This document shows, piece by piece, positions 1 through 8,489 of a stretch of DNA of 64,000 nucleotides (position 1 is the stretch's first letter; each line of letters starts with the position of its first letter). The DNA lies in contig CAIWKE010000020.1 of the NCBI GenBank assembly GCA_903913215.1, positions 31,496 to 95,495 on the forward strand, written 5' to 3'. This DNA comes from an uncultured Holophagaceae bacterium (GTDB taxonomy: Bacteria; Acidobacteriota; Holophagae; Holophagales; Holophagaceae). The notes under the pieces were generated by a model that saw only the letters and a list, made by a program, of their open reading frames with translations, did no database searches and was not told where the DNA came from. Both the position numbers and the translations under genes were made by a program.

Positions 1-1676
1 CCTTCCGCGAGAAGCTGGCGAAGATGAAGGTGCCCGAGGAGCCCCTGGTCGAGATCGAGCGCAACCTCAAGAAGCTCGAGCGCATGCACCCGGATTCCAG
101 CGAGACCGCCGTGACGCGGACCTACCTGGAGTGGATGACAGAGCTGCCCTGGGGCCAGACCACCGAGGACAATCTCGACCTGGTGCAGGCCCAGACCGTG
201 CTGGACGAGGACCACTTCGGCCTGGCCAAGATCAAGGACCGGCTGCTGGAATTCCTGGCTGTGCGCAAGCTCAAGCCTGATCTCCGCGGCACCATCCTCT
301 GCTTCGTGGGCCCTCCGGGTGTGGGCAAGACCTCGCTCGGCAAGTCCATCGCCCGGGCCCTGGGTCGGAAGTACTCCCGCATCTCCCTCGGCGGCGTCCA
401 CGACGAAAGCGAAATCCGCGGCCACCGGCGCACCTATGTCGGCGCCATGCCTGGCCGCATCGTGCAGGCCCTGCACCAGGTCAAGAGCATGAACCCCGTC
501 ATCATGCTGGACGAAGTGGACAAGATCGGCCGCGATCAGCGGGGTGATCCCAGTGCAGCCCTGCTGGAAGTGCTCGACCCCGAGCAGAACCACACCTTCC
601 GGGACCACTACCTGAACGTGCCCCTGGACCTCTCCCAGGTCCTCTTCCTGGCCAACGCCAATGAGTTGGAGCCCATCCACCCGGCCTTCAAGGACCGCAT
701 GGAGATCATCTATCTCAGCAGCTACACCCTGGAGGAGAAGCTGGGCATCGCCGAACGCCACCTGGTGCCCAAGCAGCTTGAGAAGCATGGCATCACCGGA
801 AAGCAGCTCAGCATCTCGAAGAGGGCCATCCGCGCCATCATCACGGGCTACACCCGTGAGGCGGGCCTGCGCCAGCTGGAGCGGGAGATCGGCGCGGTCT
901 GCCGCAAGGTGGCCCGCCGGGTGGCCGAAAAGAAGCTGCGCAAAAAGCTGGCCCTGGATGACGCCAGCATCCACGAGCTGCTGGGCCCCGTGAAGCTCCT
1001 CCAGGACGAGCGGCTCAAGGCTCCCCGCATCGGCGTGGTCACAGGCTTGGCCTGGACCTCCGTGGGTGGCGACGTACTCTTTGTGGAAGCCCTCAAGATG
1101 CCCGGCAAGGGGCAGCTGATCCTCACCGGCCAGCTGGGCGACGTCATGAAGGAAAGCGCCCAGGCAGCCCTCAGCTACATCCGCAGCCGGGGGGAGGCCT
1201 TCCAGATCGACCCGGAAGTCTTCCAGAAGCAGGATCTCCACATTCACTTCCCGGAAGGTGCCATTCCCAAGGACGGTCCCAGCGCCGGCCTGGCCATCGC
1301 CACCGTGCTGCTGTCGGTCATCAAGGGCGTGCCCGTTCGAAACACCTTCGCCATGACCGGCGAAATCGACCTGCGCGGCGAAGCCCTGGCCATCGGCGGC
1401 CTCAAGGAAAAGGCCTTGGCGGCCCTACGGTTGGGCATCAAGGAGATCCTCATCCCCCATAGCAACCTCAAGGATCTCGAAGAAATCGATCCCGAGTTGC
1501 GCAACCAGTTGCATTTTCACCCAGTTAAGCACGTGGAAGAAGTCTTCGAGCAGGCCCTGGTGGGCTGGGTACGCCCCGAGGCCCCCCCGACCCCTCGACA
1601 GCCAGCCAAGGCCAAAGCGAAACCCGCGGCCAAGCCCAAGCCCAAAGCCGTGGCCAAGACGCGGCGCAGGAAATAG
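1..1676 (+). CDS. lon: ATP-dependent protease Lon, 5' end outside window
   Basis: Lon is a cytosolic AAA+ serine protease that degrades misfolded and regulatory proteins. The open frame runs in from the left edge (codon phase starts at base 3), so the N-terminal substrate-binding domain is missing; about 557 residues are visible against roughly 800 for the family. Walker A GPPGVGKT is at nt 309-332 and Walker B MLDEVDK near nt 507-527. The protease dyad is visible: Ser in DGPSAG (nt 1281-1283) and Lys in GGLKEKA (nt 1404-1406). The C-terminus has an Ala/Lys/Pro-rich basic tail of about 30 residues that is not part of the core fold. The internal Met at nt 24 is not the true start. Confidence 0.97.
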   Translation, partial: FREKLAKMKVPEEPLVEIERNLKKLERMHPDSSETAVTRTYLEWMTELPWGQTTEDNLDLVQAQTVLDEDHFGLAKIKDRLLEFLAVRKLKPDLRGTILCFVGPPGVGKTSLGKSIARALGRKYSRISLGGVHDESEIRGHRRTYVGAMPGRIVQALHQVKSMNPVIMLDEVDKIGRDQRGDPSAALLEVLDPEQNHTFRDHYLNVPLDLSQVLFLANANELEPIHPAFKDRMEIIYLSSYTLEEKLGIAERHLVPKQLEKHGITGKQLSISKRAIRAIITGYTREAGLRQLEREIGAVCRKVARRVAEKKLRKKLALDDASIHELLGPVKLLQDERLKAPRIGVVTGLAWTSVGGDVLFVEALKMPGKGQLILTGQLGDVMKESAQAALSYIRSRGEAFQIDPEVFQKQDLHIHFPEGAIPKDGPSAGLAIATVLLSVIKGVPVRNTFAMTGEIDLRGEALAIGGLKEKALAALRLGIKEILIPHSNLKDLEEIDPELRNQLHFHPVKHVEEVFEQALVGWVRPEAPPTPRQPAKAKAKPAAKPKPKAVAKTRRRK

Positions 1677-1760
1677 GACGATTAACCGCTAAACCACTTG
1701 GTAACAGACACATCCCTTGCCTCGACCAACCGGAGACCTATCCTTCAATGGAGGTTCGCC

Positions 1761-2135
1761 ATGTGGGTCGAGGCTTTCTCCTTGGTGCTGCAGCTCCCGC
1801 CCCTGGCCTTCGGCCCGGCTCGCCCCCCGGAGGCCTTCATTCCACCCCGGGAGTTGATTTGTTCCGTGGGTGAGCTGGGGCGCCCCCCGGCTGAATTCCG
1901 GTTCTCCACTCCGGTAGCCCGCTCCGGGCCAGCCCTCGGCCCCCTGCAACCCGCCCCGGAGACCTACCTCATCAACCGTCCAGTGGACATCCTCCTGCTC
2001 CTGTCCATGGCCTATGCGGGCAAGGCCAGTTGGGATACCACCCCCTGGTCCACCCGGACCTGGGGGGCCGCCGGCGGCGTCGCCCCCGTCCTTATTCCGA
2101 CCGTGGCGCCGCCTTCCTGGGTCTTCTCACACTAG
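1761..2135 (+). CDS. hypothetical protein, 124 aa
   Basis: I do not recognise this protein. The ATG at 1761 has a good Shine-Dalgarno sequence (GGAGG at 1750-1754, 6 nt spacing), which is the main reason to prefer this start over one at 1698. The product is Pro-rich in its first half and has a short hydrophobic stretch (DILLLLSMAYAG) near residue 80. It has no recognisable motif and could be a spurious frame in GC-rich DNA. Its stop lies two bases before a parS-like palindrome. Confidence 0.35.
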   Translation: MWVEAFSLVLQLPPLAFGPARPPEAFIPPRELICSVGELGRPPAEFRFSTPVARSGPALGPLQPAPETYLINRPVDILLLLSMAYAGKASWDTTPWSTRTWGAAGGVAPVLIPTVAPPSWVFSH

Positions 2136-2137
2136 GG

Positions 2138-2153
2138 GGTTCCACGTGGAACA
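2138..2153. promoter_or_regulatory. parS: parS-like centromere site 1
   Basis: GGTTCCACGTGGAACA matches the parS consensus TGTTCCACGTGGAACA at 15 of 16 positions, with a perfect 14-bp palindrome core. ParB/Spo0J binds such sites and spreads to organise origin segregation. It sits in the gap between the stop of the 124-aa ORF and the stop of the cytochrome gene, about 14 kb left of the dnaA-dnaN gap. No parA or parB gene is in the window. Confidence 0.8.
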
Positions 2154-3470
2154 CTACCGGGTCTTGAGTGAAGCCAGGTACTTGCCGACCAGTTCCGCCT
2201 CTTGCTCGGTGCCCGCGAAGGGGGGCATGCGGTCCAGGTAGGGATTCAGGGCCGGGTCCAGCTCCCGGAGGCCCTGCACGATGAACACATTGTCCTCAGG
2301 ACTGTTGGAAGCCGTGAGGGCCCGCAGGCTGCGGTAGCCCTCGCGGGTGTGGCAGGCCAGGCACTGGGCCCGGAAGATGGCCTCACCCCGCGCCAGATCG
2401 GTATCACCTTTGGAAGCAGCAAAAGCCCGGGCCCAGGCATTCCCCGCCAGGAAGCCTTCCCTCTGGAAGGCCGCCACCTGATCGACGCGAATGCCATTGG
2501 AGTACATGACCCCCCGGATGACGAAGGGCTTCCGGGCGACTTCGCGGATCCATTCGAAGCCACCAAAACCCCAACAGGCCAGCAACAAGCCCAACAGAGC
2601 CACAGGCCGCCGGAAGGAGGCCGGGGACAGGCGCGCCCAGAGGGCCAGGAGCCCAGGCACCAGGAAGGCGCCCAATCCAAACAGGGCCCAACGGAAGCCC
2701 TGGGCCAGGCCCGTGCTGCCCTGCAGGTTGCCCAGGACCAGGGCCCGGGTTGGGGCGGGAAAGCTTTGGAAGTAGTACCAGCCCGACAAGGCCGCTGCCA
2801 GCACCCCCCCGCCCACGAAGAGGGCCGAAGGACGGAGGATGCGGGAGCGCAGGGACGGTTCCAAGGGGCAACCCGCCTGGGCCCAAAGCCCCCCCAAGGC
2901 CAGTGCCACGCTGCTGCGCAGCAGGAGGCTGGGCAGATAGGTGGTGTTGAAGAAGCCGTCCCACATGGCGTGACTGGTGGTCCAACCCTGGCCGGGGCTC
3001 AGCATGAAGGTGATGATGCCGTTGATGACCACCAGGCTGAGCCAGGCGCAGAGGGCATAGAGCCAGGCCACGATGACCCTCTGGTTGGGCCGCAATCGGT
3101 GGTAGGCCAGGACGAAGACCACCAGGGTTGCCATCTCCCCGGCGAAGAGCACCCACTCAATGGCCCAGCCCATGACGAAGGCCCGGATGAGGTGCTGGGT
3201 GGCCGTGGGATTCACGAGGCCGATGGCCACCCAGATGCCGACCCCCGTGCCTGCCCCAAAGATGCTGGAGAGCCAGAGCAGGGCCTTGGCCCGCTGCCAC
3301 AACCAGGCCAGCAGCTCCGAATCTGCGGCAGCTTGGGCCCGACGCTCCATGACCGCCAACCAGATCCCCGCCCCCACGACCAAGTGGGCGATGGACACAT
3401 GGATGATGCTGATGAGGCCGATGATCCAACCACTGCCCAAGAAAGGGATGTCCCACACTGGATGGTTCAT
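2154..3470 (-). CDS. bd-type cytochrome (CydA-like) subunit with C-terminal cytochrome c domain
   Basis: A 438-aa membrane protein. The N-terminal part has about 8 membrane segments. The first carries His in IIHVSIAHLVVGAG, and a later segment WAIEWVLFAGEMATL resembles the CydA stretch around AIEGLMAFFLE. The last ~100 residues are soluble and hold one c-type heme site, CLACH, with a likely Met ligand in LDRMPPF. This layout resembles the cytochrome-associated branch of the bd oxidase superfamily, so I infer a quinol-linked oxidase or electron-transfer subunit in the inner membrane with a periplasmic heme c. The start at 3470 overlaps the upstream partner's stop by 4 nt (ATGA). Confidence 0.75.
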   Translation of the reverse strand: MNHPVWDIPFLGSGWIIGLISIIHVSIAHLVVGAGIWLAVMERRAQAAADSELLAWLWQRAKALLWLSSIFGAGTGVGIWVAIGLVNPTATQHLIRAFVMGWAIEWVLFAGEMATLVVFVLAYHRLRPNQRVIVAWLYALCAWLSLVVINGIITFMLSPGQGWTTSHAMWDGFFNTTYLPSLLLRSSVALALGGLWAQAGCPLEPSLRSRILRPSALFVGGGVLAAALSGWYYFQSFPAPTRALVLGNLQGSTGLAQGFRWALFGLGAFLVPGLLALWARLSPASFRRPVALLGLLLACWGFGGFEWIREVARKPFVIRGVMYSNGIRVDQVAAFQREGFLAGNAWARAFAASKGDTDLARGEAIFRAQCLACHTREGYRSLRALTASNSPEDNVFIVQGLRELDPALNPYLDRMPPFAGTEQEAELVGKYLASLKTR

Positions 3471-4546
3471 GGGCGCTCCTCGCCTTGCACCGACTGGTTG
3501 GCCCAGCGCAGAAGGAGAACCAGCAGGGCCACCAGGCCCGCCAGGCTCAGGGCAAAGAGGCCCGTGGAGAACCAATCCGTGCGATGGGGCAGGGTCTGGA
3601 CCTGGAACCCGAAGGCCCCCAGGGCCAAGTCCCGGATCTTGTCCCGCAGGAGGATCATGCCCAGCACTGAGACTCCAGCCAGGCCCAGGGGCGGCCAGAC
3701 AGCCTTCGGCTGGGCGCCCTCCTGGCTGGCGGGGATGGCCATGAAGAGGGCCAGGAAGCCGCAGGCCAGGGAGCCCCAGAGCAGGAGGCTGGCCCCGCTG
3801 GTGCCGGCAAGCAAGGGGTCCAGCACCGCGGCCGGCTGTTTCAGCAGCAACCAGGGGCCCCAGGCCAGCTGGCTGAGGGTCGCCCCGATGAACCAGCGCA
3901 GCCCCGCCGACTGGGCGAAGAAGACCTTCCGCCAGGCCCCCCAGGCCGCGAGGAACAGCCCTGCCACGGCCACCATGCTGGCCACCATGTGCAGGTAACG
4001 GGGCCAGAAGGTGGGGTCCGTGTGGTTCATGCGCAGCCCATGGACCGAGGCCGCCGCGTGGGCCGCCCAGGCATCCAGGCGCAAGGAGAGCGTACTGACG
4101 TTCACCAGCATGAGCCCCACCCCCGCCAGCAGAAGGGCCGAAAGGAGGCCACTGAAGGTCCGCGGTTTCTCCCCACCCCCCACAAAGCGGTAGAGCAGCA
4201 CATAGCCGCCCATCAGCAGGAAGATCACCGACAACCAGGGGAAGGCGCTCAATACCGAGGCCGTGTAGAAGAACTGGCCGTAGAGCAGCTGCAGGAAGAG
4301 CAGGGGCGCCACGCCCAGGGTGATGGTGAAAGTGAGGGCCGGGGGCAGTATGGGCCCCAGGCGCCGCAGCAACTCCCGGTCCTGGCTCCGCCCCAGCATT
4401 GCGTGGCAGGCGAGCAGGATCGTGCCGCCCACCGCCAGGTTTACCGCCATGAGGTGCAGGGTGAAGGTGGCCGTGAGCAGGGCCTTCAGCACTCCGGGCG
4501 GGAGAGGCAGGAACAGCGGGTCCGGGACCGGAAGGGGTGGCGGCAT
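3467..4546 (-). CDS. bd-type cytochrome (CydA-like) partner membrane subunit
   Basis: A 359-aa polytopic membrane protein with roughly 8 segments and no heme c motif. TM1 (LKALLTATFTLHLMAVNLAV) carries a His placed like the one in the downstream protein, and HTDPTFWPRYLHMVASM resembles a CydA-like segment, so the two proteins look like diverged paralogues (CydA/CydA'-like) rather than CydA plus CydB. It is translationally coupled to the cytochrome c fusion gene. A purine-rich RBS (CAGGAG) lies about 7 nt before the start. The substrate is not evident from sequence. Confidence 0.65.
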   Translation of the reverse strand: MPPPLPVPDPLFLPLPPGVLKALLTATFTLHLMAVNLAVGGTILLACHAMLGRSQDRELLRRLGPILPPALTFTITLGVAPLLFLQLLYGQFFYTASVLSAFPWLSVIFLLMGGYVLLYRFVGGGEKPRTFSGLLSALLLAGVGLMLVNVSTLSLRLDAWAAHAAASVHGLRMNHTDPTFWPRYLHMVASMVAVAGLFLAAWGAWRKVFFAQSAGLRWFIGATLSQLAWGPWLLLKQPAAVLDPLLAGTSGASLLLWGSLACGFLALFMAIPASQEGAQPKAVWPPLGLAGVSVLGMILLRDKIRDLALGAFGFQVQTLPHRTDWFSTGLFALSLAGLVALLVLLLRWANQSVQGEERP

Positions 4547-4670
4547 ACAGGTGCTCCTGTGGGTTCAACGAGGGCCCGGAAGCCTCGCCACTCCAGGTTA
4601 GCGTCGGATGCGGATTCCGGGCGCGGGGTTCACGCTTTGCTTCGGTAGACTGAGGGTTCGCGAGGTGTGC

Positions 4671-5582
4671 GTGGGTCTGCTTGACGGCTTGTTGAACCAA
4701 TTCAAAAAGGGGCTGAAACGCACCCAGGAGCTGGTGCTGGCGCCCATGGGCCGCCTGCTGGGCCTGCGTCGCCTGGACGAGGCCCAACTGGAGGAGCTCG
4801 AGGATCTGCTGCTCCAGGCGGACCTGGGCGTGAAGGCCGTGGATCAGCTCATGACGCGGCTCCGCACCGAACTGAAGGGCGGCTCCGAGGTGGATCCCAA
4901 GGCCATCCTTAAGGAAGAACTGCTGAAGCTGCTGCACCAGCGGCCAGCCCTGCCCTTCCAGGCGGCAGGCACCCAGGTGGTGCTGCTGGTAGGCGTCAAC
5001 GGCGTGGGCAAGACCACCACCCTGGGCAAGCTGGCGGCCTTCCTGAAACGCCGCGGCGAGGGCGTCCTGGTGGTCGCGGGCGACACCTTTCGCGCCGCGG
5101 CCATCGATCAGTTGGAGCTCTGGGGTCAGCGGGCTGGAGTGCCTGTGATCCGCAACCAGATGGGCGGAGATCCTGCCGCCATCGCCTTTGACGGCGCCAC
5201 CAGCGCCAAGGCCAAGGGCACCTCCTGGGTGCTCATCGACACGGCGGGCCGCCTGCACACCAAGGACCACCTCATGAAGGAGCTGGATAAGATCCACCGC
5301 AGCCTCCAGAAGGTGATCCCCGACGCTCCCCACCGGGTCCTGCTGGTGCTGGACGCCACCACGGGCCAAAACGGCCTCCAGCAGGCTGAGGTCTTCGCCC
5401 GGACGGCCGGGGTCACCGATCTGGTGCTCACCAAGTTGGACGGCAGCGCGAAGGGGGGCGTGGTGGTGCCCATCCTGGACCGCCTCCGGCTCCCCATCGC
5501 CTTCGTGGGGGTGGGCGAGGGTGTTGACGACCTCATCCCCTTCGACGCCGAAGCCTTTGTGGACGGCCTTCTCGATGTCTGA
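4671..5582 (+). CDS. ftsY: signal recognition particle receptor FtsY
   Basis: FtsY is the SRP receptor GTPase that docks ribosome-nascent-chain-SRP complexes at the membrane for co-translational insertion. An N-domain helical bundle (about residues 1-90) is followed by the G domain: GVNGVGKTTT (P-loop), DTFRAAA, DTAGR and TKLDGSAKGG are all present. There is no acidic A domain, which gives about 303 aa from the GTG at 4671; the same frame is open back to an ATG at 4608, but GAGG just upstream and the family N-terminus favour 4671. The gene overlaps ribD by 8 nt. Confidence 0.93.
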   Translation: MGLLDGLLNQFKKGLKRTQELVLAPMGRLLGLRRLDEAQLEELEDLLLQADLGVKAVDQLMTRLRTELKGGSEVDPKAILKEELLKLLHQRPALPFQAAGTQVVLLVGVNGVGKTTTLGKLAAFLKRRGEGVLVVAGDTFRAAAIDQLELWGQRAGVPVIRNQMGGDPAAIAFDGATSAKAKGTSWVLIDTAGRLHTKDHLMKELDKIHRSLQKVIPDAPHRVLLVLDATTGQNGLQQAEVFARTAGVTDLVLTKLDGSAKGGVVVPILDRLRLPIAFVGVGEGVDDLIPFDAEAFVDGLLDV

Positions 5583-6702
5583 CCTGGCCCTCGTCCCGGC
5601 CAGCGCCTGGGCCCTGGCCACGGGCGGGCCCTGGCCCGAACCGGAGGGCCTGAGCGGTGATGCCCACTTCATGGCCCTGGCCCTCCAGGAGGGCTTGAAG
5701 GGGGTGGGCCTGGCCAGCCCCAACCCACCCGTGGGCTGCGTCCTCGTCCGAGGGGGCCAAGTCCTGGGTGCAGGGGTCCACACCCGGGCCGGGGATCCTC
5801 ACGGCGAGATCATGGCCCTCCGCGATGCCGAGGCCCGGGGCGAGGACCCACGGGGTTCCACGGCCTACGTCACCCTGGAACCCTGCTGCCACCAGGGCCG
5901 CACGGGTCCCTGCACTCAGGCTCTCCTACAGGCGGGAGTGGCCCGCGTGGTCGTGGGCGTACGGGATCCCAACCCCCGAGTGGACGGCGGTGGCCTGGCC
6001 ATCCTCCGGGCCCAGGGCCTCGACGTTGAAGAAGGCGTCCTAGGTGACGCCTGCAGCCGCTTCCACGCCCCTTTCTTTAAGCTGATTCGCACCGGGCTGC
6101 CCTGGGTGAGCCTCAAGCTGGCCATGGGTTCGGACGGTTCCCTGGGCCCCGTGGGTCAGACCACCTCCGTGACTCCGCCCGAGGTCCAGCGCCTGGCCCA
6201 CGCCCTGCGCCGGGCCTCGGAAGCCATCGTGGTGGGCCGCCACACCATCGAGGTGGACAACCCCCAGCTCACGGACCGCTGGCCCGCGCCCACAGCCCCT
6301 CACCGCAGCTTTGCCCGGGTGGTCATGGACGAGCAGGGCCAAGTGCCCCCCACGGCCCGGATTTGGGGTCCCGTGGCGGGTCAGCCCGCCTATCGCGCCG
6401 TCACCGGCGAGCCCATGCCCCTGCGGGGGGTGGAGGACCTACGCCTCCCCCCGGCGGGTCACGGCTGCAGCCTGCGTCACCTCCTGCACGAACTGGCGGC
6501 CCTGGGCGCCGGACGGGTCCTCATTGAGGGGGGCGGCACCCTGGTCCGGGCCTTCCTGGAGCAGGGTCTGGCGGACGAATTCCACCGCTTCCAGTCTGAT
6601 CAACCCGCAGGCGGGCCACCCCTGGACTTGCCCCTGAACCCCGCCTGGACCCGGCGAGCCACGGCGAGCTGGCCTGGCGGGCGCTGGGAGGTCTGGCGCT
6701 AG
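5575..6702 (+). CDS. ribD: riboflavin biosynthesis RibD (deaminase/reductase)
   Basis: A bifunctional enzyme for two successive riboflavin steps: deamination of the pyrimidine intermediate and NADPH reduction of its ribosyl side chain. The N-terminal CMP/dCMP-type deaminase domain shows the zinc site HGE (PHGEIMAL) and PCC...C (EPCCHQGRTGPC). The C-terminal reductase shows VGRHTIEVDNPQLTDR. At 375 aa it is full length. The ATG at 5575 lies inside the last codons of ftsY (8-nt overlap), suggesting coupling; DAHFMALAL, about 30 residues in, is where most RibD proteins align, so a later start is possible. No other rib genes are here. Confidence 0.93.
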   Translation: MSDLALVPASAWALATGGPWPEPEGLSGDAHFMALALQEGLKGVGLASPNPPVGCVLVRGGQVLGAGVHTRAGDPHGEIMALRDAEARGEDPRGSTAYVTLEPCCHQGRTGPCTQALLQAGVARVVVGVRDPNPRVDGGGLAILRAQGLDVEEGVLGDACSRFHAPFFKLIRTGLPWVSLKLAMGSDGSLGPVGQTTSVTPPEVQRLAHALRRASEAIVVGRHTIEVDNPQLTDRWPAPTAPHRSFARVVMDEQGQVPPTARIWGPVAGQPAYRAVTGEPMPLRGVEDLRLPPAGHGCSLRHLLHELAALGAGRVLIEGGGTLVRAFLEQGLADEFHRFQSDQPAGGPPLDLPLNPAWTRRATASWPGGRWEVWR

Positions 6703-6750
6703 GGAGGTCTGGATACCGAAGGCCTCAGGCCAATAGACGGAAAACGGGAT

Positions 6751-6951
6751 CTACCCCCCGCCCACCAACCGCACGACTTCCAGGCGATCTCCCTCCTGGA
6801 GGGGTGTGGCTCCATGGTCCGCCCGGCGGATCACCTCGCCATTCAGCTCGATGGCGCTGCCATAAGACGGCAGGACCAGCCAGGCCGCCAGATCTGCCAG
6901 GGTGGTCAGCTCGGGTGTGTCTCGTGCCTCGCCGTTGAGCAATAGCCTCAC
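6751..6951 (-). CDS. thiS: ThiS/MoaD-like sulfur carrier protein
   Basis: A 66-aa ubiquitin-like sulfur carrier ending in LVGGG, the C-terminal Gly-Gly tail that is adenylated and converted to a thiocarboxylate. It starts VRLLLNGEAR at a GTG (6951) overlapping the stop of the upstream PLP enzyme by 4 nt (GTGA). ThiS donates sulfur to thiazole synthase ThiG, which is encoded 29 kb away at 35620-36399. Tight coupling to a Cys/Met-metabolism enzyme instead raises the possibility of an HcyS-like role, in which the carrier feeds sulfide equivalents to homocysteine synthesis. Sequence alone does not decide. Confidence 0.85.
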   Translation of the reverse strand: MRLLLNGEARDTPELTTLADLAAWLVLPSYGSAIELNGEVIRRADHGATPLQEGDRLEVVRLVGGG

Positions 6952-8147
6952 CGGGCCTCCGCCGCCGCCTGGAAGCCCTTTTCCAGGTCCGCGATGAGGT
7001 CCGGCTGGTCCTCGATGCCCACCGAGAAGCGCAGGAGGCCGTCGCTGATGCCCAAGCGGGCCTTCACCTCCGGGGCCGTGCGCAGGTGACTCATGCTGGC
7101 GGGGTGCTGGATGAGGCTTTCGACACCCCCCAAGCTCACCCCCCGGGTGATGACCTCCAGGGCCTCGCAGAAGCGCTGCCCTGCCAGGAGCCCCGCCCCC
7201 AGCTCGAAGCCCACCATGGCGCCAAAGCCGTTCACCATCTGCCGGGCGGCCACATCGTGACCCGGGTGCGTGGGCAGGCCGGGGTAATCCACACGGGCCA
7301 CGTGGGGCTGCCAGAGCAGCCACTGGGCCAGGGCTTGGGCGTTGTCCGAGGCGCGGCGCACCCGCAGGGCGATGGTCTTGAGCCCCCGGTGCAGCAGCCA
7401 GGCGGCCATGGGATCCAGGGTGGGACCCGTGATCTTGGCCAGGTGCCAGCAGGCCACCACGTCAGCGTCTGATCCCGCGATGACCCCCGCCACCACGTCC
7501 GAATGGCCCGCCAGATACTTGGTGGCCGAGGCGACACTGACGTCGATGCCCAGGCTCAGCGGTTTCGTATGGATGGGACTTGGGAAAGTGTTATCGGCTA
7601 CGGTGCGAATGCCAAACTTCTTGCCCAGGGCCGCCACTCCCGCCAGATCTGTAATGGCCAGGGTCGGGTTGGAGGGGGTTTCCACCCAAAGCATCCGGGT
7701 TCGGGGCTGGATAGCCGCTTCCCACTCCGCCAGATCCAGGGTGTTCTGGATCCAGGTGATGCGCAGGTCCCGCTCCACTTCCCAGCGGCGCAGGAGCTGC
7801 TCTGTGCCCAGGTAGATGGCCGCCGGGGCCACCACATGGTCACCGTGCTTGAGGAAGGCCTCAAAGACCAGGGAGAAGGCCGCCATGCCCGAGGCGGTTA
7901 CCAGGGAGCGTTCGGCCCCCTCCAGCTCCGCCAATACAGCCTCCACCTCACTGGAATTGGGATTGCCCCAGCGGGTGTAGAAGGCCGGCGGTTCGACACT
8001 GGCCGAGAACTCAGCCCCCTCTCGGTTTTCCATCAACTGGAAAACAGAGGTCTGGAAGATGGGGGTGGTCACGGCGCGGGTGGTGTTGAACTGTTTCCCG
8101 GCGTGGATGGCGGTGGTGGTGGGTCCCCAGGGTTTGGGCATGGGCAT
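6948..8147 (-). CDS. PLP-dependent Cys/Met metabolism enzyme (MetB/MetZ-type)
   Basis: A 399-aa fold-type I PLP enzyme of the cystathionine gamma-synthase / O-succinylhomoserine sulfhydrylase / methionine gamma-lyase family. Signatures: YTRWGNPNSSEVE near the N-terminus, ASGMAAFS, ETPSNPTL, and the PLP lysine in SATKYLAGHSD (Lys about 210), followed by the phosphate-binding region. Length and motifs are normal. Specificity within the family cannot be read reliably. Overlap with the downstream sulfur carrier gene hints at direct sulfhydrylation of an activated homoserine. Confidence 0.88.
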   Translation of the reverse strand: MPMPKPWGPTTTAIHAGKQFNTTRAVTTPIFQTSVFQLMENREGAEFSASVEPPAFYTRWGNPNSSEVEAVLAELEGAERSLVTASGMAAFSLVFEAFLKHGDHVVAPAAIYLGTEQLLRRWEVERDLRITWIQNTLDLAEWEAAIQPRTRMLWVETPSNPTLAITDLAGVAALGKKFGIRTVADNTFPSPIHTKPLSLGIDVSVASATKYLAGHSDVVAGVIAGSDADVVACWHLAKITGPTLDPMAAWLLHRGLKTIALRVRRASDNAQALAQWLLWQPHVARVDYPGLPTHPGHDVAARQMVNGFGAMVGFELGAGLLAGQRFCEALEVITRGVSLGGVESLIQHPASMSHLRTAPEVKARLGISDGLLRFSVGIEDQPDLIADLEKGFQAAAEAR

Positions 8148-8180
8148 CGGGCTCCTGTCACCAGAATAGGCCCGACTTGG

Positions 8181-8468
8181 CTATCGCTTCCAGAAGACGA
8201 TGGCCAGGGCCACCACGGCGAAGGTGATGACCGTGATGAGGCGCCAGACCGTGGGCTTGTCATCGGGCAGGTCGAAGGGGCCCCGGTCCTCCAGGGCTGC
8301 CCGGGTCAGCTCATCTTCGGGAGGAGCCACCAGATGGCGGCAGCTCACGCAGCGGAAGGGCTCGCCCGGAGTCTCGATGGCATCCACCACGGAGCTGCCG
8401 CAGCTCTGACAGATGTGAACCAGCCCAGGATGGCAGGCCTCAAGGGCGGAAGGGATCTCGTTGCTCAT
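8181..8468 (-). CDS. zinc-ribbon, tail-anchored small membrane protein
   Basis: A 95-aa protein of unknown role. It has two CxxC pairs (CQSCGSS and CVSCRHL, about residues 20-42), which probably form a zinc ribbon, an acidic linker, and one C-terminal membrane helix (LITVITFAVVALAIVFWKR) ending in basic residues. This is a tail-anchored layout with the ribbon on the cytosolic side. It lies 21 nt downstream of gatB. No function can be assigned. Confidence 0.75.
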   Translation of the reverse strand: MSNEIPSALEACHPGLVHICQSCGSSVVDAIETPGEPFRCVSCRHLVAPPEDELTRAALEDRGPFDLPDDKPTVWRLITVITFAVVALAIVFWKR

Positions 8469-8489
8469 GTCCCCAGCATCGGGTCAAAC

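Noticed and set aside
2202..3998. Long plus-strand open frame opposite the cytochrome genes (598 aa)
   Set aside because: Low-complexity Gly/Pro/Arg/Gln composition typical of antisense frames in GC-rich DNA; the minus strand encodes clear membrane proteins.
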